A stretch of DNA of 64,000 bases from Kaistella sp. (GTDB lineage Bacteria > Bacteroidota > Bacteroidia > Flavobacteriales > Weeksellaceae): assembly GCA_019459085.1 (NCBI GenBank), contig JAIBEW010000026.1:1-64000 (forward strand). The letters are read 5' to 3'. Shown here piece by piece: positions 24,560 to 33,621 of this stretch (positions are counted from its first letter, which is position 1; every line of letters begins with the position of its first letter). Made by a program: the position numbers and the translations under genes. The notes below the pieces were generated by a model. That model had not been told where the DNA came from. It saw only the letters and a program-made list of their open reading frames with translations, and did no database searches.

Positions 24560-24588
24560 AATCCCTGAAACTTCAGGGATTTTTTTTG
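24560..24588 (+). terminator. Intrinsic terminator after the SurA-like gene
   Basis: ATCCCTGAA (24561-24569) and TTCAGGGAT (24572-24580) around a 2-base loop, then T run. Confidence 0.85.
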
Positions 24589-24615
24589 TCATCAAATTAT
24601 TTTTAAATTTACGCA

Positions 24616-25596
24616 ATGAGCAGTTATATCGATTTCGGGACCGCCGGAAAGCTTTACAGCGAAAAAAGAAACAGAATTTCCCAACTTTTCGACATTCAAT
24701 ATCCCATTATTCAGGGCGGCATGATCTGGCATTCAGGCTGGAAACTCGCTTCAGCCGTTTCCAACTGCGGAGGTTTGGGCTTGATAGGAGCGGGAAGCAT
24801 GTATCCTGATGTTTTAAGAGAAAATATAAGAAAGTGCAAATCAGCGACTGATAAACCTTTCGGGGTGAATGTTCCGATGCTGTACCCGAATCTTGAGGAA
24901 ATTTTTAAAATTATTTTGGAAGAAGGTGTGAAAATCGTTTTTACTTCTGCCGGAAATCCCAAAACCTATACCGAAACGCTTAAAAAGGAAGGACTGAAGG
25001 TGGCCCACGTGGTTTCCTCCACAAAATTTGCCTTAAAATGTCAGGAAGCAGGCGTTGATGCTGTAGTAGCCGAAGGTTTCGAAGCTGGCGGACATAACGG
25101 CCGCGACGAAACCACCACGTTCTGTCTGATTCCGAACGTCAGAAAAAATATTGAACTTCCTTTGATCGCCGCCGGCGGAATTGCACTCGGGTCGCAAATG
25201 AAGGCTGCAATGATTTTGGGAGCAGACGGCGTTCAGATCGGGTCGCGGTTTGCGGCAACCACTGAAGCAAGTTCTCATGAAAACTGGAAAAACAAAATCA
25301 CCGAACTTCAGGAAGGCGACACCCAGCTCACTTTAAAGGAACTGGCGCCCGTACGTCTGGTAAAAAACGATTTTTTTTACGATCTGGAAAGGCTTTATGA
25401 AACAGGAAGAGATGTGGAAGCCTTGAAGGAGACCCTAGGTCGCGCGCGTGCAAAACGCGGAATGTTCGAAGGAGACCTGAAAGAAGGCGAGCTGGAAATT
25501 GGCCAGGTTTCCGCTTTAATTGATGAAATTCTGCCTGTGGAAACCGTTTTTAAAAATCTGTTAAAAGAGTTTGAAGCGGCGGATTTTAAGTTGTAG
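24616..25596 (+). CDS. FMN-dependent oxidoreductase, nitronate monooxygenase/FabK family
   Basis: A 326-residue TIM-barrel flavoprotein of the 2-nitropropane dioxygenase (NMO)/FabK family. FMN-binding blocks: YPIIQGGMIWHSGWKLASAV at the start, GVNVPMLYPN, VAEGFEAGGHNGRDETTTF (about 150-168) and the GGIALGSQMKAAMILGADGVQIGSRF region (about 191-216). It could be an enoyl-ACP reductase II (FabK) or a nitronate-detoxifying enzyme; the sequence alone does not decide. It ends before a bidirectional terminator shared with the convergent acyl-CoA synthetase. Confidence 0.85.
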   Translation: MSSYIDFGTAGKLYSEKRNRISQLFDIQYPIIQGGMIWHSGWKLASAVSNCGGLGLIGAGSMYPDVLRENIRKCKSATDKPFGVNVPMLYPNLEEIFKIILEEGVKIVFTSAGNPKTYTETLKKEGLKVAHVVSSTKFALKCQEAGVDAVVAEGFEAGGHNGRDETTTFCLIPNVRKNIELPLIAAGGIALGSQMKAAMILGADGVQIGSRFAATTEASSHENWKNKITELQEGDTQLTLKELAPVRLVKNDFFYDLERLYETGRDVEALKETLGRARAKRGMFEGDLKEGELEIGQVSALIDEILPVETVFKNLLKEFEAADFKL

Positions 25597-25641
25597 CGCA
25601 AGGAAATTCTTTCTGTAACCTTTCAGTTGAATATAAAAAAA

Positions 25642-25662
25642 AACACGGCTCAAGGCCGTGTT
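25642..25662. terminator. Bidirectional terminator between convergent genes
   Basis: AACACGGC and GCCGTGTT form the stem (loop TCAAG). A run flank it on the left and T run on the right, so it can end transcripts from both sides. Confidence 0.85.
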
Positions 25663-25684
25663 TTAAATTTTTAAATGCTTAAAA

Positions 25685-27457
25685 TTAGTGTCCGTACATG
25701 CTGTTGTACAGATCCATGTATCTTTCTTTCACTGCTTTTCGTTTAAGCTTTAGAGTCGGCGTCAGCAGACCCAGATCAATGGACCATACTTCGGGCGTAA
25801 GTTCAAACTTTTTAATCTGTTCCCAGCTGCCGAGTTTTGTATTCAGGTAATCGATTTCTTTTCCGATTCGGTCTTTCAGTTCAGTGCTTTTAACCATTTC
25901 CGTCGGGGTGGTTCCGATGTTGAGGTGGTGTCTCTCTGCCCAGTTTTTTACAAAATCGAAATTGGGCTGGATGAATGCAGTCGGCATTTTTTCGCCGTCG
26001 CCCACCACCATGATCTGTTCGATGAATTTTGAAGATTTTGCAAGATTTTCAATGACCTGCGGTGCAATATATTTTCCACCGGAAGTTTTAAACATCTCTT
26101 TTTTCCGGTCGGTAATTTTAAGGAAACCCTCGCTGTCGATGTGGCCGATGTCACCGGTTTTAAAGAATCCGTCTTCGGTAAAGACTTCTTTCGTCATGGT
26201 GTCGTTCTTGAAATAGCCTTTAAAAACAGATGGACCTTTAACGGTAATTTCGCCATCTTCCTGAATTTTTACCGTAAGGTTATCCAAAACGTGGCCGACC
26301 GTCCCAACTTTCATTTTTTCGAAACTGTTTACCGAGATTACAGGAGAAGTTTCGGTGAGACCGTACCCTTCCAGAATAGGAATCCCTGCATTCTGAAACA
26401 TTTTGTTCAGGCTTTCAGACAGCGCTGCTGATCCCGAAACAAGCGTGATGATATTTCCGCCCAAACCTTCTCTCCATTTCGAAAACACGAGTTTATCGGC
26501 AATAATTTCTTTGATGCCTGAAGGTTTTCCGATGTTCTGTTTTGCTTTGTTTACCCCAAGTGCCCAAAGGAATATTTTGGATTTAAGTCCGCCTGCATGG
26601 GTACCTTTATCGTATATTTTGTCGTACACTTTCTCGATGAGTCGTGGCACAACCGACATGATGTGCGGTTTTACTTCTTTAATGTTTTCGCCCATTTTCT
26701 CGATGCTTTCAGCAAAATAAACGGTAAAACCGTTGTACTGGTAAAGATAGAAAAGCATTCTTTCGAAGATGTGGCAGATCGGCAGGAAACTGAGAACGAC
26801 CACTTCCTGATTGTCCATTCCTTTTTTCCGCGGAATACGGGGATCCGAAGCCATTACATTCGCAACTATATTGTGATGCGTGAGCATCACGCCTTTCGGC
26901 TTTCCGGTAGTTCCTGATGTGTAAATAATGGTCGCCAAATCTTCTGAATTGATGCTGTTGGAAAGATCGTCCACTTCATTTTGAGTAGAGTGGTCTTCTC
27001 CCAGATCCAGTATTTCATTCCAGCTGGCTTCCCCTTCAACCGTGTCAAAGGTAAAAACACCCTGTAATGTGGGTACTTTTGATTTAATGAGTAGCACTTT
27101 ATCCAAAAGATCGCGGTCTGAAACAAAACAGTACTTTACTTCTGCATCATTGAAGATAAAATCGTAATCCTCCGGTGAAATGGTAGGATATACAGGAACA
27201 GAAACAGCACCGATCTGCGAAATTCCCAGATCCATTACGGCCCATTCTGTACGTGTAGCCGAGGTGATAAGGGCAATTTTGTCGCCCGGCTTTATACCGG
27301 ATTTCAGCAGACCGCGGGAAATTTTGTTTCCTAAATTAATAAATTCCTGAGTGGAGGTTTTCTTCCATTCACCGTGATATTTCGTCACAAACATATCATC
27401 TTTAGGATATTTATCCAAAGCCTGATGTGCAAAATCAAAGAGTCTTTTTATCGGCAT
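25685..27457 (-). CDS. Long-chain acyl-CoA synthetase
   Basis: A 590-residue AMP-forming acyl-CoA ligase that activates long-chain fatty acids. Seen: the P-loop-like IIYTSGTTGKPKGVML (about 175-190), the A5 block GYGLTETSPVISVNS, the adenylate motif FKTGDIGHIDSEGFLKITDRKKEMFKTSGG and the C-terminal Lys domain. Length matches the AMP-binding long-chain type. Divergent from the acyl-CoA dehydrogenase gene at 27590, so both belong to fatty-acid use. Confidence 0.93.
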   Translation of the reverse strand: MPIKRLFDFAHQALDKYPKDDMFVTKYHGEWKKTSTQEFINLGNKISRGLLKSGIKPGDKIALITSATRTEWAVMDLGISQIGAVSVPVYPTISPEDYDFIFNDAEVKYCFVSDRDLLDKVLLIKSKVPTLQGVFTFDTVEGEASWNEILDLGEDHSTQNEVDDLSNSINSEDLATIIYTSGTTGKPKGVMLTHHNIVANVMASDPRIPRKKGMDNQEVVVLSFLPICHIFERMLFYLYQYNGFTVYFAESIEKMGENIKEVKPHIMSVVPRLIEKVYDKIYDKGTHAGGLKSKIFLWALGVNKAKQNIGKPSGIKEIIADKLVFSKWREGLGGNIITLVSGSAALSESLNKMFQNAGIPILEGYGLTETSPVISVNSFEKMKVGTVGHVLDNLTVKIQEDGEITVKGPSVFKGYFKNDTMTKEVFTEDGFFKTGDIGHIDSEGFLKITDRKKEMFKTSGGKYIAPQVIENLAKSSKFIEQIMVVGDGEKMPTAFIQPNFDFVKNWAERHHLNIGTTPTEMVKSTELKDRIGKEIDYLNTKLGSWEQIKKFELTPEVWSIDLGLLTPTLKLKRKAVKERYMDLYNSMYGH

Positions 27458-27589
27458 TGTAGGTGTTTTTAAATTATTTCTGATAAGCTATTCGTAAAAG
27501 TATCAATTTTATTCCAAATTTCAAAAAAATATTTTTCTTTCAGGGGTTTGCGAAAAATCGTAAATTTACCCGCAAACAATTAATATTTT

Positions 27590-28732
27590 ATGGACTTTAA
27601 TTTATCAGAAGAGCAGTTGATGATTCAGCAGGCAGCCAGAGACTTTGCCCAAACTGAACTTTTGCCGGGAGTTATTGAAAGAGACAACGCACAGAAATTT
27701 CCTCATGAGCAGGTAAAAAAAATGGGAGAACTGGGTTTTCTCGGAATGATGGTAGATCCAAAATACGGCGGTGCAGGAATGGACAGTGTTTCCTATGTAT
27801 TGGCAATTGAAGAAATTGCAAAAGTGGATGCTTCGGCAGCAGTGGTGATGTCAGTTAACAACTCTTTGGTATGTGCAGGTTTGGAAAAATTCTGTAACGA
27901 AGAGCAGAAAATGAAATACCTGAAACCTTTGGCCAGCGGTGAAGTAATCGGTGCATTTGCACTTTCTGAACCAGAAGCGGGATCAGACGCCACTTCGCAG
28001 AGAACAACTGCCATTGACATGGGAGATCATTATTTACTGAACGGTACCAAAAACTGGATCACGAACGGCGGAACCGCGACCTACTATGTCGTGATCGCAC
28101 AAACTGATGTAGACAAAAAACATAAAGGAATCAATGCTTTCATCGTTGAAAAAGGATGGAAAGGATTTGAAATAGGACTGAAGGAAGACAAACTCGGAAT
28201 CCGCGGAAGCGATACGCATTCGCTTTTATTCACGGATGTTAAAGTTCCAAAGGAAAACAGAATTGGTGAAGACGGTTTCGGATTCGGTTTTGCAATGGCG
28301 GTATTGAACGGCGGCAGAATCGGGATTGCTTCACAGGCTTTGGGAATTGCTTCCGGAGCGTATGAACTGGCGCTGAAATATGCAAAAACAAGAAAAGCTT
28401 TCGGTACAGAAATAATCAATCATCAGGCGATCGCTTTTAAGCTGGCCGATATGGCAACGCAGATTACTGCAGCCAGAATGCTTTGTTATAAAGCTGCAAC
28501 CGAAAAAGATGAAGGCAAGGATATCTCTGAAAGCGGAGCCATGGCGAAACTTTATGCTTCACAGGTAGCAATGGACACGAGTATTGAAGCGGTTCAGATT
28601 CACGGCGGTTACGGTTATGTGAAGGAGTATCATGTGGAAAGAATGATGCGTGACGCGAAAATCACCCAGATTTATGAAGGAACTTCAGAGATTCAGAGAA
28701 TTGTGATCTCAAGAAGTATTGCGAAGAAATAA
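27590..28732 (+). CDS. Acyl-CoA dehydrogenase
   Basis: A 380-residue FAD-dependent acyl-CoA dehydrogenase of beta-oxidation. Family motifs: AFALSEPEAGSDATSQRTTA (FAD/substrate), GTKNWITNGGTATYYVV and the C-terminal QIYEGTSEIQRIVISRSI, whose Glu is the catalytic base of short/medium-chain enzymes. Divergent from the acyl-CoA synthetase. The downstream small membrane gene is 31 bp away. Confidence 0.94.
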   Translation: MDFNLSEEQLMIQQAARDFAQTELLPGVIERDNAQKFPHEQVKKMGELGFLGMMVDPKYGGAGMDSVSYVLAIEEIAKVDASAAVVMSVNNSLVCAGLEKFCNEEQKMKYLKPLASGEVIGAFALSEPEAGSDATSQRTTAIDMGDHYLLNGTKNWITNGGTATYYVVIAQTDVDKKHKGINAFIVEKGWKGFEIGLKEDKLGIRGSDTHSLLFTDVKVPKENRIGEDGFGFGFAMAVLNGGRIGIASQALGIASGAYELALKYAKTRKAFGTEIINHQAIAFKLADMATQITAARMLCYKAATEKDEGKDISESGAMAKLYASQVAMDTSIEAVQIHGGYGYVKEYHVERMMRDAKITQIYEGTSEIQRIVISRSIAKK

Positions 28733-28763
28733 ACGCTATCTTTAACGAACAAATACCAAAATC

Positions 28764-29129
28764 ATGAAATATTTCTGGATCTTTTTTGCAGTAATTCTGC
28801 TACTTTTCGGAGGATTTGTTTGGTATAAATACTATTTCGTCTTCGGCGAAGGAGTAAAATCGGGAATTCTGAATTATGCGGTGAAAAAAGGCAATGTCTT
28901 TAAAACGTATGAAGGAAAACTCATTCAGGAAGGTTTTGGAGCCAATCCGAAAACCGGGAGTTTAACCAGTTACGAATTTGAATTTTCAATTGAAAATGAG
29001 GAAATCTTCAGACAGCTGGAAATCAATAATGGTAAAACCTTTGATCTTCATTACAAAGAATACCATGGTGCGCTTCCATGGCGCGGAAATACGTCTTATG
29101 TCGTTGATAAGATCGTGAATATGAAATAG
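28764..29129 (+). CDS. Small membrane-anchored protein, conserved in Bacteroidota
   Basis: A 121-residue protein. One N-terminal membrane segment (about residues 4-24) anchors a beta-rich domain: FGEGVKSGILNYAVKKGNVFKTYEGKLIQEGFG, with LTSYEFEFSIEN and FDLHYKEYHGALPWRGNTSY. I know this type from many Flavobacteriia genomes, where it is uncharacterised (sometimes mislabelled). The ATG at 28764 is directly before the membrane segment. A bidirectional terminator follows. Confidence 0.75.
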   Translation: MKYFWIFFAVILLLFGGFVWYKYYFVFGEGVKSGILNYAVKKGNVFKTYEGKLIQEGFGANPKTGSLTSYEFEFSIENEEIFRQLEINNGKTFDLHYKEYHGALPWRGNTSYVVDKIVNMK

Positions 29130-29131
29130 AA

Positions 29132-29163
29132 AAATGCCTTCCAAATCCGGAAGGCATTTTTTT
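29132..29163. terminator. Bidirectional terminator
   Basis: AAATGCCTTCC (29132-29142) pairs with GGAAGGCATTT (29149-29159); T run on the + side, A run on the other, serving convergent genes. Confidence 0.85.
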
Positions 29164-29164
29164 G

Positions 29165-30280
29165 TTAGTTTTTTGGAAGATATTTGGAGTAATCCGTCTC
29201 GGGATCGTCGTTCGGTTTGGCTTCGTCAACTTCCGCCGTGGAGGTTTGGTTTTGAGAAGGATATTGTATGGTCTGCTGATTCAGCATTTGCTGTCTTTCA
29301 AAAGCTTTCCGTTCCCGGTTTTTGTTATTTCGGTTGACAAAATACCAAACCAACCCGCCAATCAGAAACACTGGCCAGAACGGCAGCAGGAACAGCAGTC
29401 CGTCTCCAAGAGCCCGAAAGCCTTTCATAAAAGCGCCACCGATAGTGTTGGCGTTTTCCTCTTTTTGAGTGCCATTGATGGCAAGATCCGCCAAGTTTTC
29501 ATTCTGCAGGAGCGTAATTTCCACCTCGCACATTTGGGAATCGATATAATCGTTTCCTTCAGATTCAGTCGTTTTCAGTTTTACTTCGCCCAACTGACCG
29601 GAAAGATTCTCCACGAGACGGTCGAAATTCTGAAGCGGCACTTTCACCGTAACAAATTCACGTTGGATGCCTTCATTCTGAGTGAAATTTTCACTGACCA
29701 AATCTGCGTTGTTTTCCCGGATTTTCTGTTTCAGGAGTGCTTTTGCGCTGTTTAAATCATCCACCTGAATTTCCAGTTTGGCAGTTTTTATGAGCGGATC
29801 GGTTGCGGGTGAAGGTGGAACAACAACGGTATTATTGTTTTGATTTTCTGTTTTGTCCGCTGTTTTAGTCTGTTTCAGGATCCGGTTGGCAGTTCTGGTC
29901 AGCACTTTTAGCGCGCTTTCTCCATTTTTAATGGATTGATTGGCCGAATCCAGCGTTTTTGCCACCTCGGTTCCGGATTTTACATTTTTGGTGATTTTTT
30001 CAATCTCTTTATTAATAGAATCGATCCTGAAACCGCCCGATTTAATCGTACTGTCAATGACTTTTTTCTGTTTTTCAATTTCGGGGATAATGACTGTTTT
30101 TGCAATGCCATTCGAATCATTGATGGTCTTGGAAATAGAATCTAGTGTTTTCAGACCGTCGTTAGCTTTCGTGAAAAGGCTGTCGGCGGTTTTGATGGAA
30201 TCTGTAGTCTGCTGAATGGAGCTTTTGTCGCAGGAAATCAAAGCAACTGTTGCAGAGAGAACAAGAAATATTTTTTTCAT
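29165..30280 (-). CDS. DUF4349 lipoprotein
   Basis: A 371-residue predicted lipoprotein: signal ending in ALISC (Cys17), a long coiled-coil-like region (about residues 20-130), then the DUF4349 domain (about 165-270: LIKTAKLEIQVDDLNSAKAL, FVTVKVPLQNFDRLVENLSG) and one C-terminal transmembrane segment (LLFLLPFWPVFLIGGLVWYFV) with a basic tail. DUF4349 proteins are envelope proteins of unknown function. The lipid anchor plus a terminal membrane helix is typical of the family. Confidence 0.85.
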   Translation of the reverse strand: MKKIFLVLSATVALISCDKSSIQQTTDSIKTADSLFTKANDGLKTLDSISKTINDSNGIAKTVIIPEIEKQKKVIDSTIKSGGFRIDSINKEIEKITKNVKSGTEVAKTLDSANQSIKNGESALKVLTRTANRILKQTKTADKTENQNNNTVVVPPSPATDPLIKTAKLEIQVDDLNSAKALLKQKIRENNADLVSENFTQNEGIQREFVTVKVPLQNFDRLVENLSGQLGEVKLKTTESEGNDYIDSQMCEVEITLLQNENLADLAINGTQKEENANTIGGAFMKGFRALGDGLLFLLPFWPVFLIGGLVWYFVNRNNKNRERKAFERQQMLNQQTIQYPSQNQTSTAEVDEAKPNDDPETDYSKYLPKN

Positions 30281-30446
30281 GATTGATTTTATTTTTTAAA
30301 ACAGTGGAGTAGAATCAAATAGTATTCCCCAAAAAAGAAATATTTCCGGCTGTTTTTATTAACGCGCTGGCTTTTAGTTTTTTGCAAATCGTTTTACAGA
30401 ATCATTACAAAAACTGAAACGCTATTTCTCACCTTTCAGAAAAAAA

Positions 30447-30469
30447 AATCTCCAGGCGAACCGGAGATT
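30447..30469 (-). terminator. Intrinsic terminator after prfC
   Basis: AATCTCC (30447-30453) and GGAGATT (30463-30469); on the minus strand it runs into nine T. Confidence 0.8.
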
Positions 30470-30480
30470 GTTATTTAGTT

Positions 30481-32079
30481 TTACAGATCATTGCGGAATT
30501 CACTGATGAAATGCAGTTTCACATTCGGAAATTTTTCCTGAGTCATATGAATTGTAAACGACGAATCTGCCAGAAATACCGGCTGATTGTATTTGTCCCG
30601 CGCCAGAAAACGCTGTTTCAGTCGCGCGAATTCTTTGAATTCATCCGATTTTTCATCGGCTTCAATCCAGCAGGCTTTGTGAATGGAAAGCGGTTCATAC
30701 GTGCATTTTGCGCCGTATTCATGCTCAAGTCGGTACTGAATTACTTCATACTGAAGTGCACCCACGGTTCCGATGATTTTCCTGTTGTTCATTTCCATCG
30801 TGAAAAGCTGCGCAACACCTTCGTCCATCAGCTGGTCGATTCCTTTGTTGAGCTGTTTTGCCTTAAGCGGATCATCGTTGTTGATGTAACGGAAATGTTC
30901 CGGAGAAAAACTCGGTATTCCTTTAAAGAAAATCTTTTCACCTGCGGTTAAAGTATCGCCAATCCTGAAATTTCCAGTGTCGTGGAGACCAACAATATCG
31001 CCTGGAAAACTTTCATCAACCACTTCTTTTTTATCGGCAAAAAATGCGTTTGGAGACGAGAATTTCATTTTCTTATTTTCACGAACCAAGAGGTAATTTT
31101 CATTTCTTTTAAAAGTTCCAGAAACGATTTTCACGAAAGCCAGACGGTCCCGGTGTTTCGGGTCCATATTCGCATGGATTTTAAACACAAATCCTGTGAA
31201 ATCCTTTTCTTCGGGTTTTACGATGCGCGTTTCGCTTTCTTTTGGCTGCGGCTTCGGTGCGATGTCGATAAAGGCATCCAAAAGCTCGCGGACTCCGAAA
31301 TTATTGAGTGCAGAACCAAAGAAAACCGGCTGCAAATCACCGTTCATATAATCTTCGCGGTTAAATTCCGGGTAAACAGACTGGATAAGTTCCAGTTCTT
31401 CCCTTAAAGTAGCGGCGGCTTTTTCACCAATAATTTCATCGATTTTGGAATCGGTAATGTCATCAAATTTAATGGCTTCGCCAACTTTCTGCTTTTTTTC
31501 CTCCAGAAACAGCTGGATATTATTTTCCCAGATATTATAAATTCCCTGAAAATCCGCGCCCATCCCAATCGGCAAAGAGAGCGGACAAACGGTTAAACCC
31601 AGTTTCTGTTCCACTTCATCAAGCAAATCAAAGGCATCTTTCCCCTCGCGGTCGAGTTTGTTGATGAAAACGAGCATCGGGATGTTTCTCATGCGGCAGA
31701 CCTGCACGAGTTTTTCTGTCTGCTCTTCAACTCCTTTTGCAACGTCGATGACCACGATTACGGAATCTACTGCGGTTAAAGTCCGGTAAGTATCTTCCGC
31801 AAAATCTTTGTGACCTGGCGTATCCAGGATGTTGATCTTGTGGTTTTTATATTCGAAAGCCAGAACGGAAGTCGCGACAGAAATTCCTCTCTGTCTCTCG
31901 ATTTCCATGAAATCGGAAGTGGCTCCTTTTTTAATTTTATTCGATTTCACCGCACCTGCCTCCTGAATCGCGCCTCCAAAAAGGAGCAGCTTTTCCGTTA
32001 AAGTGGTTTTTCCGGCATCGGGATGCGAGATAATTCCGAAGGTTTTTCTTCTTTCTATTTCTTTGATGAGTTCTGACAT
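30481..32079 (-). CDS. prfC: Peptide chain release factor 3
   Basis: A 532-residue RF3 GTPase, which recycles RF1/RF2 from the ribosome after termination. G motifs: SHPDAGKTTLTEKLL, ATSDFMEIERQRGISVATSV (switch I), ILDTPGHKDFAEDTYRTL and FINKLDREGKDAFDLLDEVE. Length normal. Monocistronic on the minus strand with its own terminator; divergent from the toxin-antitoxin pair at 32198. Confidence 0.96.
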   Translation of the reverse strand: MSELIKEIERRKTFGIISHPDAGKTTLTEKLLLFGGAIQEAGAVKSNKIKKGATSDFMEIERQRGISVATSVLAFEYKNHKINILDTPGHKDFAEDTYRTLTAVDSVIVVIDVAKGVEEQTEKLVQVCRMRNIPMLVFINKLDREGKDAFDLLDEVEQKLGLTVCPLSLPIGMGADFQGIYNIWENNIQLFLEEKKQKVGEAIKFDDITDSKIDEIIGEKAAATLREELELIQSVYPEFNREDYMNGDLQPVFFGSALNNFGVRELLDAFIDIAPKPQPKESETRIVKPEEKDFTGFVFKIHANMDPKHRDRLAFVKIVSGTFKRNENYLLVRENKKMKFSSPNAFFADKKEVVDESFPGDIVGLHDTGNFRIGDTLTAGEKIFFKGIPSFSPEHFRYINNDDPLKAKQLNKGIDQLMDEGVAQLFTMEMNNRKIIGTVGALQYEVIQYRLEHEYGAKCTYEPLSIHKACWIEADEKSDEFKEFARLKQRFLARDKYNQPVFLADSSFTIHMTQEKFPNVKLHFISEFRNDL

Positions 32080-32176
32080 AATAATATTTGAATCTGCAAA
32101 AATCGTGTTTTTTTATGGAAAATGAAAACGCTTAGTTTCCCAATTCACCCGAATGCTGTTTTTGCCATTTTTGAAT

Positions 32177-32184
32177 TATATTTG
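32177..32184 (+). promoter_or_regulatory. Promoter -7 box of the second toxin-antitoxin pair
   Basis: TATATTTG matches TAnnTTTG, 13 nt before the first ATG, leaving a very short leader. Confidence 0.5.
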
Positions 32185-32197
32185 TTGAAAATATATA

Positions 32198-32434
32198 ATG
32201 ATGGACAGAATTGCTATCATAGAGAAAACAGTAAGCATCATCAATAAACTTCCGGAACAGAAAGCCGAGGAGATTTCGGATTTTGCGGCTTTCATTCTTA
32301 AAAAACATGAGGAAAGCTTAATCAATAAAAATATTACTGAACTTACCGATAACAGTAAATCTTATGATTTTTTGAGAGAAGACGAAGTTACTTATTCTGT
32401 TTCCGACATCAAGTTACCTTACAGGAATGATTAA
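32198..32434 (+). CDS. Predicted antitoxin of a type II toxin-antitoxin pair
   Basis: A 78-residue protein: an N-terminal helical half (IEKTVSIINKLPEQKAEEISDFAAFILKK), as in DUF2281-like antitoxins, then a polar acidic half that could bind the toxin. Stop overlaps the toxin start by 8 bp. The order antitoxin-toxin and the overlap are typical. A second ATG, one codon in, could also be used. Confidence 0.75.
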   Translation: MMDRIAIIEKTVSIINKLPEQKAEEISDFAAFILKKHEESLINKNITELTDNSKSYDFLREDEVTYSVSDIKLPYRND

Positions 32435-32747
32435 AGGAGATATTGTTTTAATCCCCTTTCCTTTTACCGATTTATCGGGCAATAAACTGCGCCCGGCTGT
32501 AGTTTTGTTTGCCAATGAATTGGATGTGACCGTTTCTTTTATTACTTCAAAAATTAAATGGAAAGATGGTTATGATGTGGAAATTAAGAAATCAAATAAC
32601 AATGCACTTAAAGTAGATTCGGTCTTAAAAATTTCAAAGATTGCAACACTTGACAGAGATTTAGTAGTAGGGAAATTAGGAGTCTTAAATAAGGAAGAGA
32701 TCCGCCAAATGAATGAAAAACTCAAAGAATTACTCAATTTAAAATAA
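32427..32747 (+). CDS. MazF/PemK-family toxin
   Basis: A 106-residue toxin of the MazF/PemK family, expected to be a ribosome-independent mRNA endonuclease. Family features: GDIVLIPFPFTDLSGNKLRPAVVL at the N-terminus (the Arg-Pro hallmark), and the middle KVDSVLKISKIATLDRDLV. Clearly different from the cassette MazF at 5716. It is followed after 4 bp by a CPBP protease gene, so it is wedged into a core region. Confidence 0.87.
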   Translation: MIKGDIVLIPFPFTDLSGNKLRPAVVLFANELDVTVSFITSKIKWKDGYDVEIKKSNNNALKVDSVLKISKIATLDRDLVVGKLGVLNKEEIRQMNEKLKELLNLK

Positions 32748-32751
32748 TTTA

Positions 32752-33585
32752 ATGGAAGAAACGGAGCTCAATAAAAAATATATTTTCGACTGGAAAGGCG
32801 CAGTGGCATTAATTGGCGGAATGGTGGTCGGATCTTCTCTGTTTTCGCTGATCAATGTTTTTTCCGTATTCGTTTTCAATGAAGACCTGCAGTACAGAGG
32901 TTTTTATCTGCTGATTGTAAATGCAGCAGGTTTTGGAGGTGCCATCTTCGCTTTCGACTATTTTATTGCGCGTCCGCAAACCGGAAGGAAACTCAATTTT
33001 AATTTTTCGACTACCAATTTTGTAACCTGGCTTTTGATTTTCCCGATGATGTTTGGTATGATGCTCATTGCTGAATTCATTACCGGTCAGATTCCGATTA
33101 CCGGCCCGTTCTTCGGTCCTTTTTATGAATTTTTCTCCGGTCTTATGGAGAGAATGACGAAAGATGAAGCAACGCTGATTCTGCTTGCAGTAGTGATGGC
33201 GCCGATTTTCGAAGAAATTATTTTCCGCGGGATCATTCAGAAGGGACTCACGAACAAAGGCATGAAACCGCTGTATGCCATCCTTATTTCTTCGGTAATT
33301 TTCGGGCTGGTTCACGCCAATCCGTGGCAGTTTGTGGGCGCGGTGCTGCTCGGTTGTGTGTTGGGACTTGTATATGAGAAAACCAAATCGCTGCTTTTGC
33401 CGATGCTGCTTCATGCGTTCAACAATCTGTGCTCTTCACTTCTTATCTTTTACGGGAACACCGAAAGCTTTGCGGATGCCTTCAATGTATCCGAATTGCT
33501 GATTTTAGGAATTGGAATCTTGCTTTTTTCGCTGTTTTTCTTTTTGTTTACGAAAAAATACAGGGTTCATTATTCTGACAATTAA
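32752..33585 (+). CDS. CPBP family intramembrane metalloprotease
   Basis: A 277-residue polytopic membrane protein of the CPBP (CAAX protease, type II) family. About seven hydrophobic segments. Family motifs: EEIIFRGIIQKGL (metal/catalytic Glu pair and Arg, about residues 158-170), FGLVHANPWQFVGAVLLG and a late LHAFNNL with His. Substrate is unknown; relatives cleave prenylated or peptide substrates. Confidence 0.9.
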   Translation: MEETELNKKYIFDWKGAVALIGGMVVGSSLFSLINVFSVFVFNEDLQYRGFYLLIVNAAGFGGAIFAFDYFIARPQTGRKLNFNFSTTNFVTWLLIFPMMFGMMLIAEFITGQIPITGPFFGPFYEFFSGLMERMTKDEATLILLAVVMAPIFEEIIFRGIIQKGLTNKGMKPLYAILISSVIFGLVHANPWQFVGAVLLGCVLGLVYEKTKSLLLPMLLHAFNNLCSSLLIFYGNTESFADAFNVSELLILGIGILLFSLFFFLFTKKYRVHYSDN

Positions 33586-33621
33586 ATTACACCATTATTC
33601 ATCATATTTTACTTAATATTT

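Noticed and set aside
32809-33414. 201-codon ORF antisense to the CPBP protease
   Set aside because: The sense frame has the EExxxR motif and membrane helices; the antisense product is His/Arg-rich noise.
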